A stretch of DNA of 64,000 nucleotides from assembly GCA_018340805.1 (NCBI GenBank), contig JACMZG010001914.1, positions 27,357,132 to 27,421,131 on the forward strand, in the 5' to 3' direction. This DNA comes from Microvelia longipes (Eukaryota; Arthropoda; Insecta; Hemiptera; Veliidae). Each line of letters opens with the position of its first letter. The stretch's first letter is position 1. The notes below the pieces were generated by a model. That model did no database searches, was not told the origin of the DNA, and worked only from the letters and a program-made list of their open reading frames with translations. This document shows positions 13,290-21,694 of the stretch, piece after piece. Made by a program: the position numbers and the translations under genes.

Positions 13290-13690
13290 CTCAACACTCC
13301 CTATAACGATAGACCTGTCTCAACCCTCCCCATCTTGTTCAAAATTCTAGAAAAGGCTGTTAATAATAATAGAGCTATTGTTAAGCTCATAAATTTAACT
13401 TACGAGCAATTAGGACAAAAAATGCTTTTGATTGATTTCTCAAGTTTTTTTTATCTTTGATCCATCAGATTTTGTGGGGTAAAATGTTTAGCTTCTAAAA
13501 TTTTATCTTTGCGTCAGAAAGCAAAAAACAGACTTTGCCTCTGAAGTTTGTGACATCAGTCTAAATTTCAATGAACTAATTTCAACGGGGTTGCCCGAAG
13601 GTTAACTCTTGAGCCCTTCTTTTTTTAATCTTTAATATTCTTTTTTTATTCTTGTGATTTAATATTCTTGTGAGACACCTAATATTCGAA
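13290..13690 (+). pseudogene. Decayed LINE reverse-transcriptase fragment
   Basis: Conceptual translation near 13301-13360 gives YNDRPVSTLPILFKILEKAV, the start of the RT fingers in Jockey/CR1-type non-LTR retrotransposons (family pattern NYRPISLLP...K..EK). About 260 bases on, the sequence reads GLPEG-stop-LLSPSFFNL, matching the family motif GVPQGSxLSPxLFN. Between them is LIDFS, as in the catalytic D-x-[SK]-KAFD region. Stops and frame changes throughout show a long-dead copy. Only a few hundred bases of RT are visible; I see neither the YxDD box nor an endonuclease domain. This is old repeat debris, not a host gene. Confidence 0.85.
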
Positions 13691-14506
13691 AATATAGGTT
13701 TAGCATTGCGGACTTTTAGGCCGATGTTTTCAAGTATAAAGTAGCACTTTTTAGCTAATGTACTAATGTGTATATATTAATGTGCATACATAGTGTGTAT
13801 ACATAGTGTGTGCTCATAGTGTATACATTAAACTTTTTTATACAAAAGTGTGGCAACTATTTTAAGTTTAAATGTCTAAATATCTCTTGTTCCGCCTTAA
13901 ATAGCCTACTATTCATATCAATGAGTACAACAATTGGCCCAGGATAGGCAACCGCAAGGTGTTCTATGTTTTGAAAATTCGCTATAAATAGCAAAATGAC
14001 ACGTAAACAAAATAACACGTAATAACAAAATAACAATTATTTTTGCTTCAGGGTTTTCCAAGCTAACTTGGAGTCTGTTACTTTTCTAGACGTTTTAAAA
14101 TAATTAGAAGTATTTATGGGATAAAATTCAAATTATTTACATTAACACAACTCCAAACGTAAAATGTAAATCTATCTCTTACGCCATAAATCAATATTGC
14201 GTCCCGAAAATGTCCAAGTCTACACTCGAATCTGCTTATGATTCCATTAATAAAATTGAACTCGCATAACATATTATTTGCTTCCGGGCTTTTTAAAATA
14301 ATGAATTTGAATTTCATTTATGATTGATCATAAATTCTTTAACCTATTAAGGTGTTATGTGACTTTGGCTTATGGTTATGAAGGGCTATATTATAGATAA
14401 ATTATTTTTTTATTCGTTTATATTTAATAGTATATTAGATTGAAATGATTTATTATGCAGATTTTAACGTATATCTATTTTTATTGATGCAATTCTCTTT
14501 CTGTTT
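13691..14506. other. AT-rich block, nothing recognised
   Basis: A short imperfect repeat of catagtgtgtatacatagtgt lies near 13780-13830. The 67-codon minus-strand frame at 14114-14317 has no support. Confidence 0.5.
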
Positions 14507-14940
14507 TTACTTTTCCTAATTTCTACCGTTTGTATAAAGGAAAAGTATTGTGTTGGAAAAAAAATCCGAAACGGGGATTTCGCCTAAATTATCTGTTTCA
14601 GGCGTTTTTAAGACCCCTGAGTGGTTGATTCACAAAGTTGTCTACCTGCGTGTATGTGAGTGTGTCTACTACTATAATATTTGTTATTATCGTAGCTCCT
14701 AGAGCATTTTTATGCTAGTGAGTTGAAACTTGGTACAAAAATATTTTTAGGTCTAGTCGTGCAATCCGTAAATGATGTAATTTTATCGAATTTTTTGTAT
14801 TGACTAAGCAAAAATATCAAAAAATTATCAAATGCGGAAAAAAGCTTTGATCGATTTGAGATTTAGCACGCATATAGTCATGTATAAGACAAATATATTT
14901 GCATAAGTTTTATCTCATTACCAGCATGAGTTCATGTATC
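14507..14940 (+). repeat. Interspersed head/tail repeat copy (head plus body)
   Basis: Typical order for this family: acttttcctaat and ggaaaagtattgtg, then aatccgaaacgggg, ttatctgtttcaggcg, agacccctgagtgg, a tgtgtg stretch, tcgtagctcctagagca, and gagttgaaacttggtacaaa. Partial copies of the same order occur at 10845, 41926, 45560, 47428, 50757 and 61888, and in reverse at 15550 and 55365. No long open frame is shared between copies, so it looks non-autonomous. Confidence 0.75.
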
Positions 14941-15549
14941 GAATGACTTGTTTAATTGTTTAAAAAAAAATTAAACAAAGAACTTGTTTAAAAAAAGTTG
15001 ACTAAGCCAAATGCAAGTTACACAAAATAACGGGCAATGCATCCTTTCTTAGAGTCACATGAACTAATTATTTTTGTCGTGATTTTACTGGCTTAATTAG
15101 TTGCATCTTCTATTTACTCTCTTAGGTAATATTAATTAGAACTAAGCTAGAATGGATTTTGGAATCTATCTAGTTCTTATAATTAAAGTAATTACTGTGC
15201 ATTCATTCTCTGGTACCTTAGATCCGTCTGTTTGGAAATCCATCATAATATAAGGTGAAAAGTGTTAGTGAATTAATCGCTTTTTAATTTATATGGTGCG
15301 AAGTTTTATTATATAATCTTTCATTGTAATTGATCTCTTTGAAAATGTTTATTGAGCTTTTTATTGCGTTTATTATATTAATTATTCATCTCTTAAAACA
15401 AGGTTTCACAATTTTAAAACTTTAGAAAAAAAGCACGAAATAGTTTTAAAAGCACGAAATTTTCGAAATTAAAATGATCTTTTGTTTCAACACGCTCCAA
15501 CAGTTTGGTAGATAGCACCGGTATATTATCTACGATTAATTATGCTCAA
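14941..15549. other. AT-rich block, nothing recognised
   Basis: No gene supported. The two overlapping frames at 15505-15816 run into the reverse repeat copy that follows and are discounted. Confidence 0.5.
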
Positions 15550-15975
15550 AAAATCTGGTACGGGGTACCTCGGAATTTTTCCTCAAGACATTGGATTCGC
15601 CACGCTCATCCTCCTACATGGGACTCGCTTCGCTTGTCCTCAGATAGTAAATACATTTATTACGTCTCTCATAAATACATTCGTTTTAGACCTAGCTCAG
15701 TGCTGCTTAAATTTTATGATCCAACGAAAACCGTAGATATTAAAACGAAACTTAGTATACATATTTATAACTTAAAGAGGTGTACTTTTCCTATTTTTTT
15801 TTTGTCTCCACCATAAATACACTGGAAGATACGACAATATCAGACACAAACATACTCACTTACTTAGACAACTTTATAAAACCACTTAGGAGGTCTTAAA
15901 ACACCTGAAACAAATAAATCAGGTAAAATCCTGGTTTTGAATATTTTTGCAAACACTATACTTTTCATAACTTTA
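15550..15975 (-). repeat. Near-complete reverse copy of the head/tail repeat
   Basis: Read on the minus strand, the head (gaaaagtatagtg, then ccaggattttacctg, gaggtgttttaagac) lies at 15975-15840. The tail (GGACAAGCGAAGCGAGTCCC, gaggatgagcgtggcgaatcc, gaggaaaaattccgaggtac) lies at 15641-15555. This gives a full length of roughly 425 bp for the family. Confidence 0.75.
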
Positions 15976-16073
15976 GAGCTTTTTTTGGACTGTTTTAAAT
16001 TGTGATATCAATTAAATTAACGAAGACTTCAGTCCTTTTTTATTATAATTTATTCAAAATAAATTCACGAAGA

Positions 16074-16104
16074 GCTTTCGCCCTGGGATCCTGAGCTTCT
16101 TCAG
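16074..16104 (-). other. Hammerhead-like motif beside the Penelope relic
   Basis: On the minus strand the sequence is CTGAAGA, one extra base, a stem that can pair GCTCAGG with CCAGGGC around ATC, then GAAAGC. Hammerhead ribozymes have the core CUGANGA-stem-GAAA, and Penelope-like elements are known to carry minimal hammerheads in their terminal repeats. The extra base means I cannot claim activity. It lies just 3' of the endonuclease relic, where the terminal repeat is expected. Confidence 0.5.
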
Positions 16105-16224
16105 TTCTTAAAATGACAAAATGAGAAAGTTTGAAAATTAATAAAATTTTGAATGTTTTTTTATGTCACGTGTCTAACTATGCAAATAAATTTTAAATGA
16201 AATTAGAAAAAGGTAAAGGAAAAA

Positions 16225-16700
16225 TTAAGATTTTAAGATAATATTATAATAAATACTGCTAAGATTGTTAATGTCTTGTTTTTTGTTCATACTGTCTTTG
16301 TCAGCTTTTATATAGAGCATTTCTAAAAATTTCCTTTTGTTTGTATGAGCTTCTCTATGAAGTATAAGGCAGTTTTCTTTGTCTGGTCGGTGGTCAAGTT
16401 TTGTCATATGTTCTGATAAGGCCGTAAGGTTAGAGTTGTCAAGTATTTTGTTGTTATGTGTGTCAAGTCTTTTTTTGAAAAGTTGAGAGGTCTCTCCTGT
16501 GTATGCTTGGGGCAGTCTTTACATGGTATTCTGTATACTGTATACACCATTGCATCTTTGGGCATTAGTGAGGGGGTCTTTTAATTTTGAAAAATATTTA
16601 ATGTAAAAATTAATTGGATTTTTTAGAGCAATTTTGATGTTGTAGTCTTTAAATAAGTTTTTGGTTAAGTTCTTCTTGGTATAAGTTCTTTAAATAAGTC
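16225..16700 (-). pseudogene. Penelope-like element GIY-YIG endonuclease relic
   Basis: Read right to left, the fragment begins with the linker LFKDYNIKIALKNP and then reads RCNGVY, (frame change) RIPCKDCPK, KRLDTH, LTALSEHMTKLDHR and ends near EMLYIKADKD. This matches the C-terminal GIY-YIG endonuclease of Penelope-like retroelements: family order VYxIPCxxCxxxYIG, then KxRLxxH, then LxxHxxxxxHxxD. The Cys pair in IPCKDCPK and the downstream His residues are visible. At least two frameshifts break it, and the reverse transcriptase half is absent, apparently truncated near 16740 where another repeat begins. A hammerhead-like terminal motif follows at 16104-16074. Confidence 0.82.
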
Positions 16701-16772
16701 TTTAAATTTGGTATATAGGGTGTCCTATGTAGGTAAGAGAGTGGTAAGTAGGTAAGTTATCCGGTCGGTCGG

Positions 16773-17090
16773 TATCATGAGCTATCAATGATGAAGAATG
16801 TCAAATGATAAAAGAGATCGCATTTTGCTTGTTACGCTTCCTATAGTACGACACACGGCTAAAATCAGTTGACAGCGCGGGAAAAGGTTGGGAGACCTAT
16901 AAGGTTGGCCTGATTTGAAATTGAGGGCGTGGTTTAACGTCTAGGACTAACCTCATTGGTTCCCTCCCATTATTTTCCCACGCTGTCAACTGATTTTAGC
17001 CGTGTGTCGTATTATAGGTGTCTCCCGCACAATTATATTGTATTAACTATTCATGTTTTGCAAAACTCACATGACAAAACTTTTCATATG
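16773..17090. mobile_element. Foldback element fragment interrupted by a MITE
   Basis: The left piece (gagctatcaatgatgaagaatgtc, then gcattttgcttgttac) and the right piece (gtgtctcccgcacaattatattg, then actattcatgttttgcaaaac) are two halves of the repeat that is unbroken at 46322-46590 and 39830-39950. The MITE at 16844-17014 splits it. Confidence 0.75.
16844..17014. mobile_element. MITE copy 1, about 170 bp, TA target site
   Basis: The ends TAGTACGACACACGGCTAAA and their complement form inverted repeats of about 40 bp (continuing atcagttgacagcgcggg). The filled site reads ttccTA-element-TAggtgtc, while uninterrupted relatives read ttcctaggtgtc (46530), so the target duplication is TA, as in the Tc1/mariner superfamily. 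No transposase is present. Three relatives lie at 62794, 63414 and 63790. Confidence 0.85.
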
Positions 17091-17164
17091 GTATAAATGA
17101 GGAAGATTAAAAATGATCCCTAGATAATCAGCCTTCGGATTAGAGTTGGATTTAAAATTTTACT

Positions 17165-17370
17165 GCAGAGTCAGTTTAATAAACTGCGTAGGCTTCCGCG
17201 GTTATTGTCATGAAGACGCGGTTATTGTGTGTTATTGTTGTTCAGTTTTGTAGAGCATTGTGTTACTATCCATTATGTCCTACATCCCTGAAGATGCCTC
17301 CCACAGTGGAAGCGAAACGTCGGATTCTTCATCTACATTGACGCGGTCACCACCGGAAGAGTCAGTTTAG
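17165..17370 (+). repeat. Penelope-type terminal sequence with hammerhead-like motif
   Basis: At 17288-17318 the sequence CTGAAGA-T-GCCTCC...GGAAGC-GAAAC has the same core layout as the motif at 16104-16074. It is followed by ggattcttcatctacattga and ccaccggaagagtcag, which recur in part at 51790-51860. The words agagtcagtttaataaactg at 17170 and agagtcagtttag at 17360 form a direct repeat. Confidence 0.55.
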
Positions 17371-18235
17371 TTATTTCTTGTACACGTTTGCATAGCAAGT
17401 TGCAGTCACGTAAAATCAAGCGATTTACTCTAAAAGATAAAAACAGGTTGTTATTGAAAGATTTCTAAAACAAGCGAAACTTGGCCAGTTTAAAGTTCGC
17501 AACCTTTTCGTTGCCGGTTGCCGCCCCTTGCGAATAAAATGACATTTACTTTCTTCCTTTCCAACAATGCGCTTTAATTTTATTTTCAAATATTCAACCC
17601 GGATACAAAAATCAATTCCAGTAAAGTCGTCGAGATAAAATCTTTATTACATTCAAATTTTATTGAAATCATATTTTAACTGGACTTAGTTAATAGTCAT
17701 AGTTGACTCACATGAGAAGTTGACCTATGGAAATTTAATTAAAGTACCATTGTTTGTGCTTAGTAAAATAATTATATTTTATTGTTTTCTCAAAGTACTT
17801 TACAGGGATTAGGTTGTCAGTAACAATTAAATATTGATCGTATTGACCTTAAACTTTTATTCGCTTACGAACAAAGTTTAATAAGTAGTGCGTGAAGTGA
17901 ACTAACACGATCTTTAAAATCTTTTGTATCGTGAGATAAGACTTTGTGTTTTATTTTTGGCTTTGATTTGACGTCATTTTATTAAGATGATTCAGACGTT
18001 AAATGTTCATGCCAGTTTATTTTGCTTTAGATTATAAAGTTTACACCATTTATGTGTTGTTTAGCTTTTGTGTTTTATCTAAGTTTTTCTTACTTAATAC
18101 TAATGAACAAAATAATAGCATATATATATTGAATTGCAGCCCGTTTATATTAGATTTTTCTGGGGCGGCACTCCAAAGTTCCGAATAAGTGAAAAAACAT
18201 TTTCTTTCTGGGCCGAAATCTGTTTAAGGTCATAA
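17371..18235. other. AT-rich flank, nothing recognised
   Basis: No gene supported; the 61-codon frame at 18003-18188 shows no motif. Confidence 0.5.
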
Positions 18236-18248
18236 TAAGTCGATAAGA
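18236..18248 (+). repeat. 13-bp target duplication, left copy
   Basis: TAAGTCGATAAGA is identical to 35320-35332. It brackets the SINE-like retroposon that the Gypsy element later split. Confidence 0.8.
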
Positions 18249-18334
18249 AGAGTCACCCGTGGTGTAGAGGTTAAGGTACGCGGCCAATACACAGAATGAA
18301 TGACTTTACCGGATTTTTATGAGAGGGTCCATTT

Positions 18335-18367
18335 CCTTCTGAATGACGTACCACGTCATTCAGAAGG
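18335..18367. repeat. 15-bp perfect palindrome at the insertion site
   Basis: CCTTCTGAATGACGT, a 3-base spacer, then its exact complement, ending 2 bases before the CGTA target duplication. Confidence 0.9.
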
Positions 18368-18369
18368 AA

Positions 18370-18373
18370 CGTA
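18370..18373 (+). repeat. 4-bp target duplication CGTA, left copy
   Basis: CGTA directly precedes the LTR and recurs at 34905-34908 directly after the other LTR. Ty3/Gypsy integrases typically make 4-6 bp duplications. Confidence 0.85.
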
Positions 18374-19018
18374 TGACAACGCAATATGTCCCTTATGATT
18401 GGAACCAATACTCCCATTCCTTCGTTGAGTTAGGGTGATTGGGTTAAGAGTAAAATTATTTTATTTATATTATTAACTATATTAAATTTATATTTATTTA
18501 TTTATATTATTTATTATTATTTTATATTATTTATTTATATTATATTATTTCATTATTCTATTTATATTATGTATATTTATTTTATATTTTATTTATATAT
18601 TTATATTTATATTATATTATATTATAATATTTATTATTAGCCTATTTACTTATACTTAACCAATAAAGTATTGCCAAAATAAAATGTGATTTATATTGAA
18701 ATAAAGAAAATTGATAATTATATAATAAATTAATTAAAATAAATTATATGTATGGTAAGGGCAGCGAGAGTAGTGGGGGTGGTTGCTAGTACCTCGAGGG
18801 GGCGGGGCGTACCCACTGTGTCCTATGCATAGTGGGGGTCCCGTGTGGAGGGGAGTGGGCGGAGTCAGAGAGTACCTCAAAGCCGCGACACAAGTCTAAG
18901 GCATCAGTCGTCAGGTGTTCTGCTGGCTGGTCGCTTCTCTCTCTCTACCTCTCCTCTACCCTACAACCACCTCACTCGGGACAAAGGATCCCCTCACTAC
19001 CCCTTACAGGATTTGAGG

Positions 19019-19024
19019 AATAAA
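19019..19024 (+). promoter_or_regulatory. LTR polyadenylation signal AATAAA
   Basis: AATAAA is followed 14 bases later by a GT-rich stretch (gtacgagtgagttgttt). It is conserved in the 3' LTR at 33866-33871 and marks the likely R/U5 region. Confidence 0.7.
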
Positions 19025-19168
19025 TGATCTAAAAATGTACGAGTGAGTTGTTTATTACGCCTTTACCTCCTTCCCTTACACCGGCACCCTGATCCCAGGG
19101 CGCGCCGGAGTGATACCCGGCCGAGACTGGGCTAGGAGTTCTAGCCCTACCTCGACCTCTTCGTTCCC

Positions 19169-19770
19169 CGAGGCCTAGCCCAGGTGTTCTGGACTAGCCT
19201 CCCTACCGCTGCTTGTCAGGTGTTCTGACGGATGGCGGTAGTTCTCCCTCCCACGGCTTCGGCTCAGGCAGGCGTTCTGTCTGAGTCGTAGTCTTCCTCT
19301 CCCGGAGGCCTAGCCCAGGTGTTCTGGACTAGCCTCCCTACCGTTGCTTGTCAGGTGTTCTGACGGGTAGCGGTAGTTCTTCCTCCTTCGGCTCAGGCAG
19401 GCGTTCTGTCTGAGTCGCAGTCTTCCTCTCCCGGAGGCCTAGCCCAGGTGTTCTGGACTAGCCTCCCTACCGTTGCTTGTCAGGTGTTCTGACGGGTAGC
19501 GGTAGTTCTCCCTCCCACGGCTTCGGCTCAGGCAGCGTTCTGTCTGAGTCGCAGTCTTCCTCTCCTGGAGGCCTAGCCCAGGTGTTCTGGACTAGCCTCC
19601 CTACCGTTGCTTCAGATGTTCTGACGGTACCGGTAGTTCTCCCTCCTACGGCTCAGGCAGGCGTTCTGTCTGAGTCGTAGTCTTCCTCTCCTGGAGGCCT
19701 AGCCCAGGTGTTCTGGACTGGCCTCCCTACCGTTGCTTGTCAGGTGTTCTGGGCGGGTAGCGGTAGTTAC
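19169..19770 (+). repeat. GC-rich 135-bp tandem repeat in 5' LTR
   Basis: Five units begin near 19171, 19306, 19435, 19569 and 19695, each with GGCCTAGCCCAGGTGTTCTG. Every unit holds three spaced copies of CAGGYGTTCTG followed by gac, acgg or tctg. One more copy of the motif lies upstream at 18912. Unit lengths of 126-135 bp reflect small deletions; the 3' LTR copy is more regular. Confidence 0.92.
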
Positions 19771-20049
19771 TCCAACACCTTGCGAGGGGTCCGGCTCTGC
19801 CGGGCCCCGCGCGTTACGTTTGGTTATCCTTCCCCCTGGTATCGAGTCGGCCTTAAGTTAGAATCTGTTACATGGTCTTCCTTTTTCGAGTTTGTCCTTT
19901 CTCGTTTCATTCCATTCAAAAAAGGACTGGCGACCGTTTTAACCGTCGCCTTATTGCGCCCCAGGCTGGTCGGGCTCGGACAGGTGGGCCCGTACCCCCT
20001 GGCAGTGTGGTCTCGGCAGCAGCTGGAGTACCACGCGCCGGTGTCAATC

Positions 20050-20066
20050 TGGCGACCGTGACAGGA
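20050..20066 (+). promoter_or_regulatory. Primer binding site, fits tRNA-Arg
   Basis: TGGCGACCGTGACAGGA lies three bases after the LTR. Its complement ends in CCA and matches the 3' end expected for an arthropod tRNA-Arg, as used by the mdg1/412 group of Gypsy elements. The tRNA assignment is from memory. Confidence 0.8.
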
Positions 20067-20389
20067 CAACTAATTCAATTCAACTCAACTAGTTATTTAT
20101 TCTGAATTTTTTTTTTTTTCTGGTTCTAATAATACGATTATGATAGCGCCCGGGTACCTGTTCATGGTGCTTCGGTTTTGGGAAGACCAGGTAGAGGATT
20201 ATCTTTATATGAAGTGACCAGTTATACTGTTTATTTGTTTCGCCTTGCTATTAAAGCGACACTGATCTTGTGATATATATATAAAAAAAAAAATTTATTG
20301 TTAAAATTTAATTTTTGTTTCTTATTTATTATAAATAATTTTAGGTATATTCGTGATATTGAATTGTATTTAATATTTTGTTCTGTAAA
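20067..20389 (+). other. Leader between primer binding site and gag
   Basis: AT-rich untranslated leader with no ATG-initiated frame of note. It is present only once, upstream of copy A. Confidence 0.7.
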
Positions 20390-21694
20390 ATGCATTCGAA
20401 GAAGTTACGTGAGATGACCGCAAGGGATATGCGACGAGAACTTGCAAAGCGTGGCCTTCCAACTACTGGTGGTATCAACGATTTATTTATTAGACTGGAC
20501 GAATTAGTAAGGAATGAAGGTGGGACTCCGGATGAGTACTCGTTTTGGTGCCCGCCAGGCCAAGAGGATGAACAAGATAATGAAGATATCCAGAGTAGGT
20601 TTGAAAGATTTTTGGGTTCTAACGCTAACCAGGACCAAGACTCTGTGGAAGCCGAGATCGACCTGTTCCTAATCTAATGGGTAATATCTCACCTATCCTC
20701 ACATCCAAGAGGAACCTGATGTCCAGAGGAATCCTGGTAGATCCACCCCTGAGGCAGAGCACCCGCCCAATGTGGGCCAATGTTAAAACTAATGTCGGAT
20801 ATTAAGACATTACTGGGTCATGTTGTAAACCAGTCAAATCTAGAAAAGGAAGTCGAAAGGTTTTCGACATGGCTTGACACTGGGAATGCGTCAACCGATG
20901 CAATCTACTAGTTGGGACCCCGCCGTCTTAGAGTATATTATGACGCCTTTCAACGGGAAATCTTGGGAAGATCCAACCGCAACAATCCAGCAGTGGAGCA
21001 AGAACTTAGGGAATAATAACGTACCTACAGCTTGCTGGGTAGAGGTTGCTCTCGTTATCTGGCACCGGAAATACAGTTGGCTTGGAAGACTCAGTGCAAA
21101 TCTAACGCAAGCTGGGGAGAGTTTTCGCAATTTTTGACACACCGTTATGCTGCTCCTAGCAGTATATCATCCCTTAAAGCTAGTTTTCATGGTGATCGAC
21201 AGCGCGAAGGAGAAACAGTTGAAGGATTTCTACAAGAAAAGTTAGCTTTATTTAGGAGATTGTATCCTACTGAAGAAGAAGCTACCTACATTAATCAGGT
21301 CATCGAGCTTGTCCATCCTCAACTCAGGCAGCTGCTTCGAATGGTGAAAGCCGGAACTGCCGCAGAGTTCATCAGTATGGCTAGGCATTTGGAAAACGAC
21401 CAGAAACCCACAACATCCTCTGCTATATCACTGAATAACTCAGCACCAATACAGAACATAGTTACGCCAGCTAACCAACCACCACAGCCCACCCCCCCCA
21501 GTCTAATGCCAACATTAATCAAGCTGCTGCAATTGTCAGTCAGCCCAATACTCAGACAACACCTGGAAATTGGAGAAAACCTGCACCTGGTTATAGAAAC
21601 TACAACTACTAACTACAGGAACAGGAACCCCAACACCGCTCCTGCAGTTAATAACTCTGCTTCCCGACAACAAACTCGTCCGGAAAACAAGTAA
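20390..21694 (+). pseudogene. gag: Gypsy gag, copy A (frameshifted)
   Basis: Structural protein of the retrotransposon capsid. The first ATG (20390) starts MHSKKLREMTARDMRRELAK, and the next residues continue RGLPTTGGINDLFIRLDEL; together this fits the SAP motif (two short helices with an invariant Gly and an LxxRL end), a nucleic-acid-binding fold. An acidic linker follows, then a capsid-like part with SWEDPTATIQQW, WEEFSQFLTHRY-type and EGETVEGFLQEKLALFRRLY segments typical of the retrotransposon gag family. The tail is rich in Pro, Gln, Asn, Tyr and Arg and has no CCHC zinc knuckle. One-base indels near 20660-20870, 21050 and 21480 break the frame relative to copy B. The TAA at 21692-21694 overlaps an ATG (TAATG). 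Confidence 0.85.
21682..21688 (+). promoter_or_regulatory. Candidate -1 frameshift heptamer
   Basis: G GAA AAC in the gag frame, two codons before the gag stop in copy A, followed by TAATG. A -1 slip here enters the pol frame. The heptamer resembles known GGA-type slippery sites. Copy B has it at 27149-27155, but one extra A upstream there would instead put gag and pol in one frame, so the mechanism is undecided. Confidence 0.4.

Larger units (their letters stand above)
18249..18373 (+). mobile_element. SINE-like retroposon, 5' part
   Basis: It starts with agagtcacccgtggtgtagaggttaagg, which resembles a tRNA-type RNA polymerase III box A (TRGYnnARnnGG), though no good box B follows at the usual distance. 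It continues after the Gypsy insertion at 34905. Joined length is about 540 bp, flanked by the 13-bp duplication and ending in a short actatcact repeat, as retroposon tails often do. The family is not identified. Confidence 0.55.
18374..20046 (+). mobile_element. 5' LTR of Ty3/Gypsy element
   Basis: About 1,673 bp, beginning TGACA and ending TGTCA, an inverted terminal pair. It is closely matched by 33210-34904, with scattered indels. The order is an AT-rich U3 (to about 18750), a GC-rich likely promoter block with gtgggggt and gggcggagtc (18755-18900), a pyrimidine tract, a polyadenylation signal at 19019, and a long U5 built of a 135-bp tandem repeat. A primer binding site follows three bases after the end. 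Several small open frames in the GC-rich part are repeat-driven. Confidence 0.95.

Noticed and set aside
18832..19027. Two overlapping open frames in the GC-rich LTR block, plus frames in the tandem repeat
   Set aside because: GC-rich DNA has few stops; the frames lie in promoter and U5 sequence and shift between the two LTRs.
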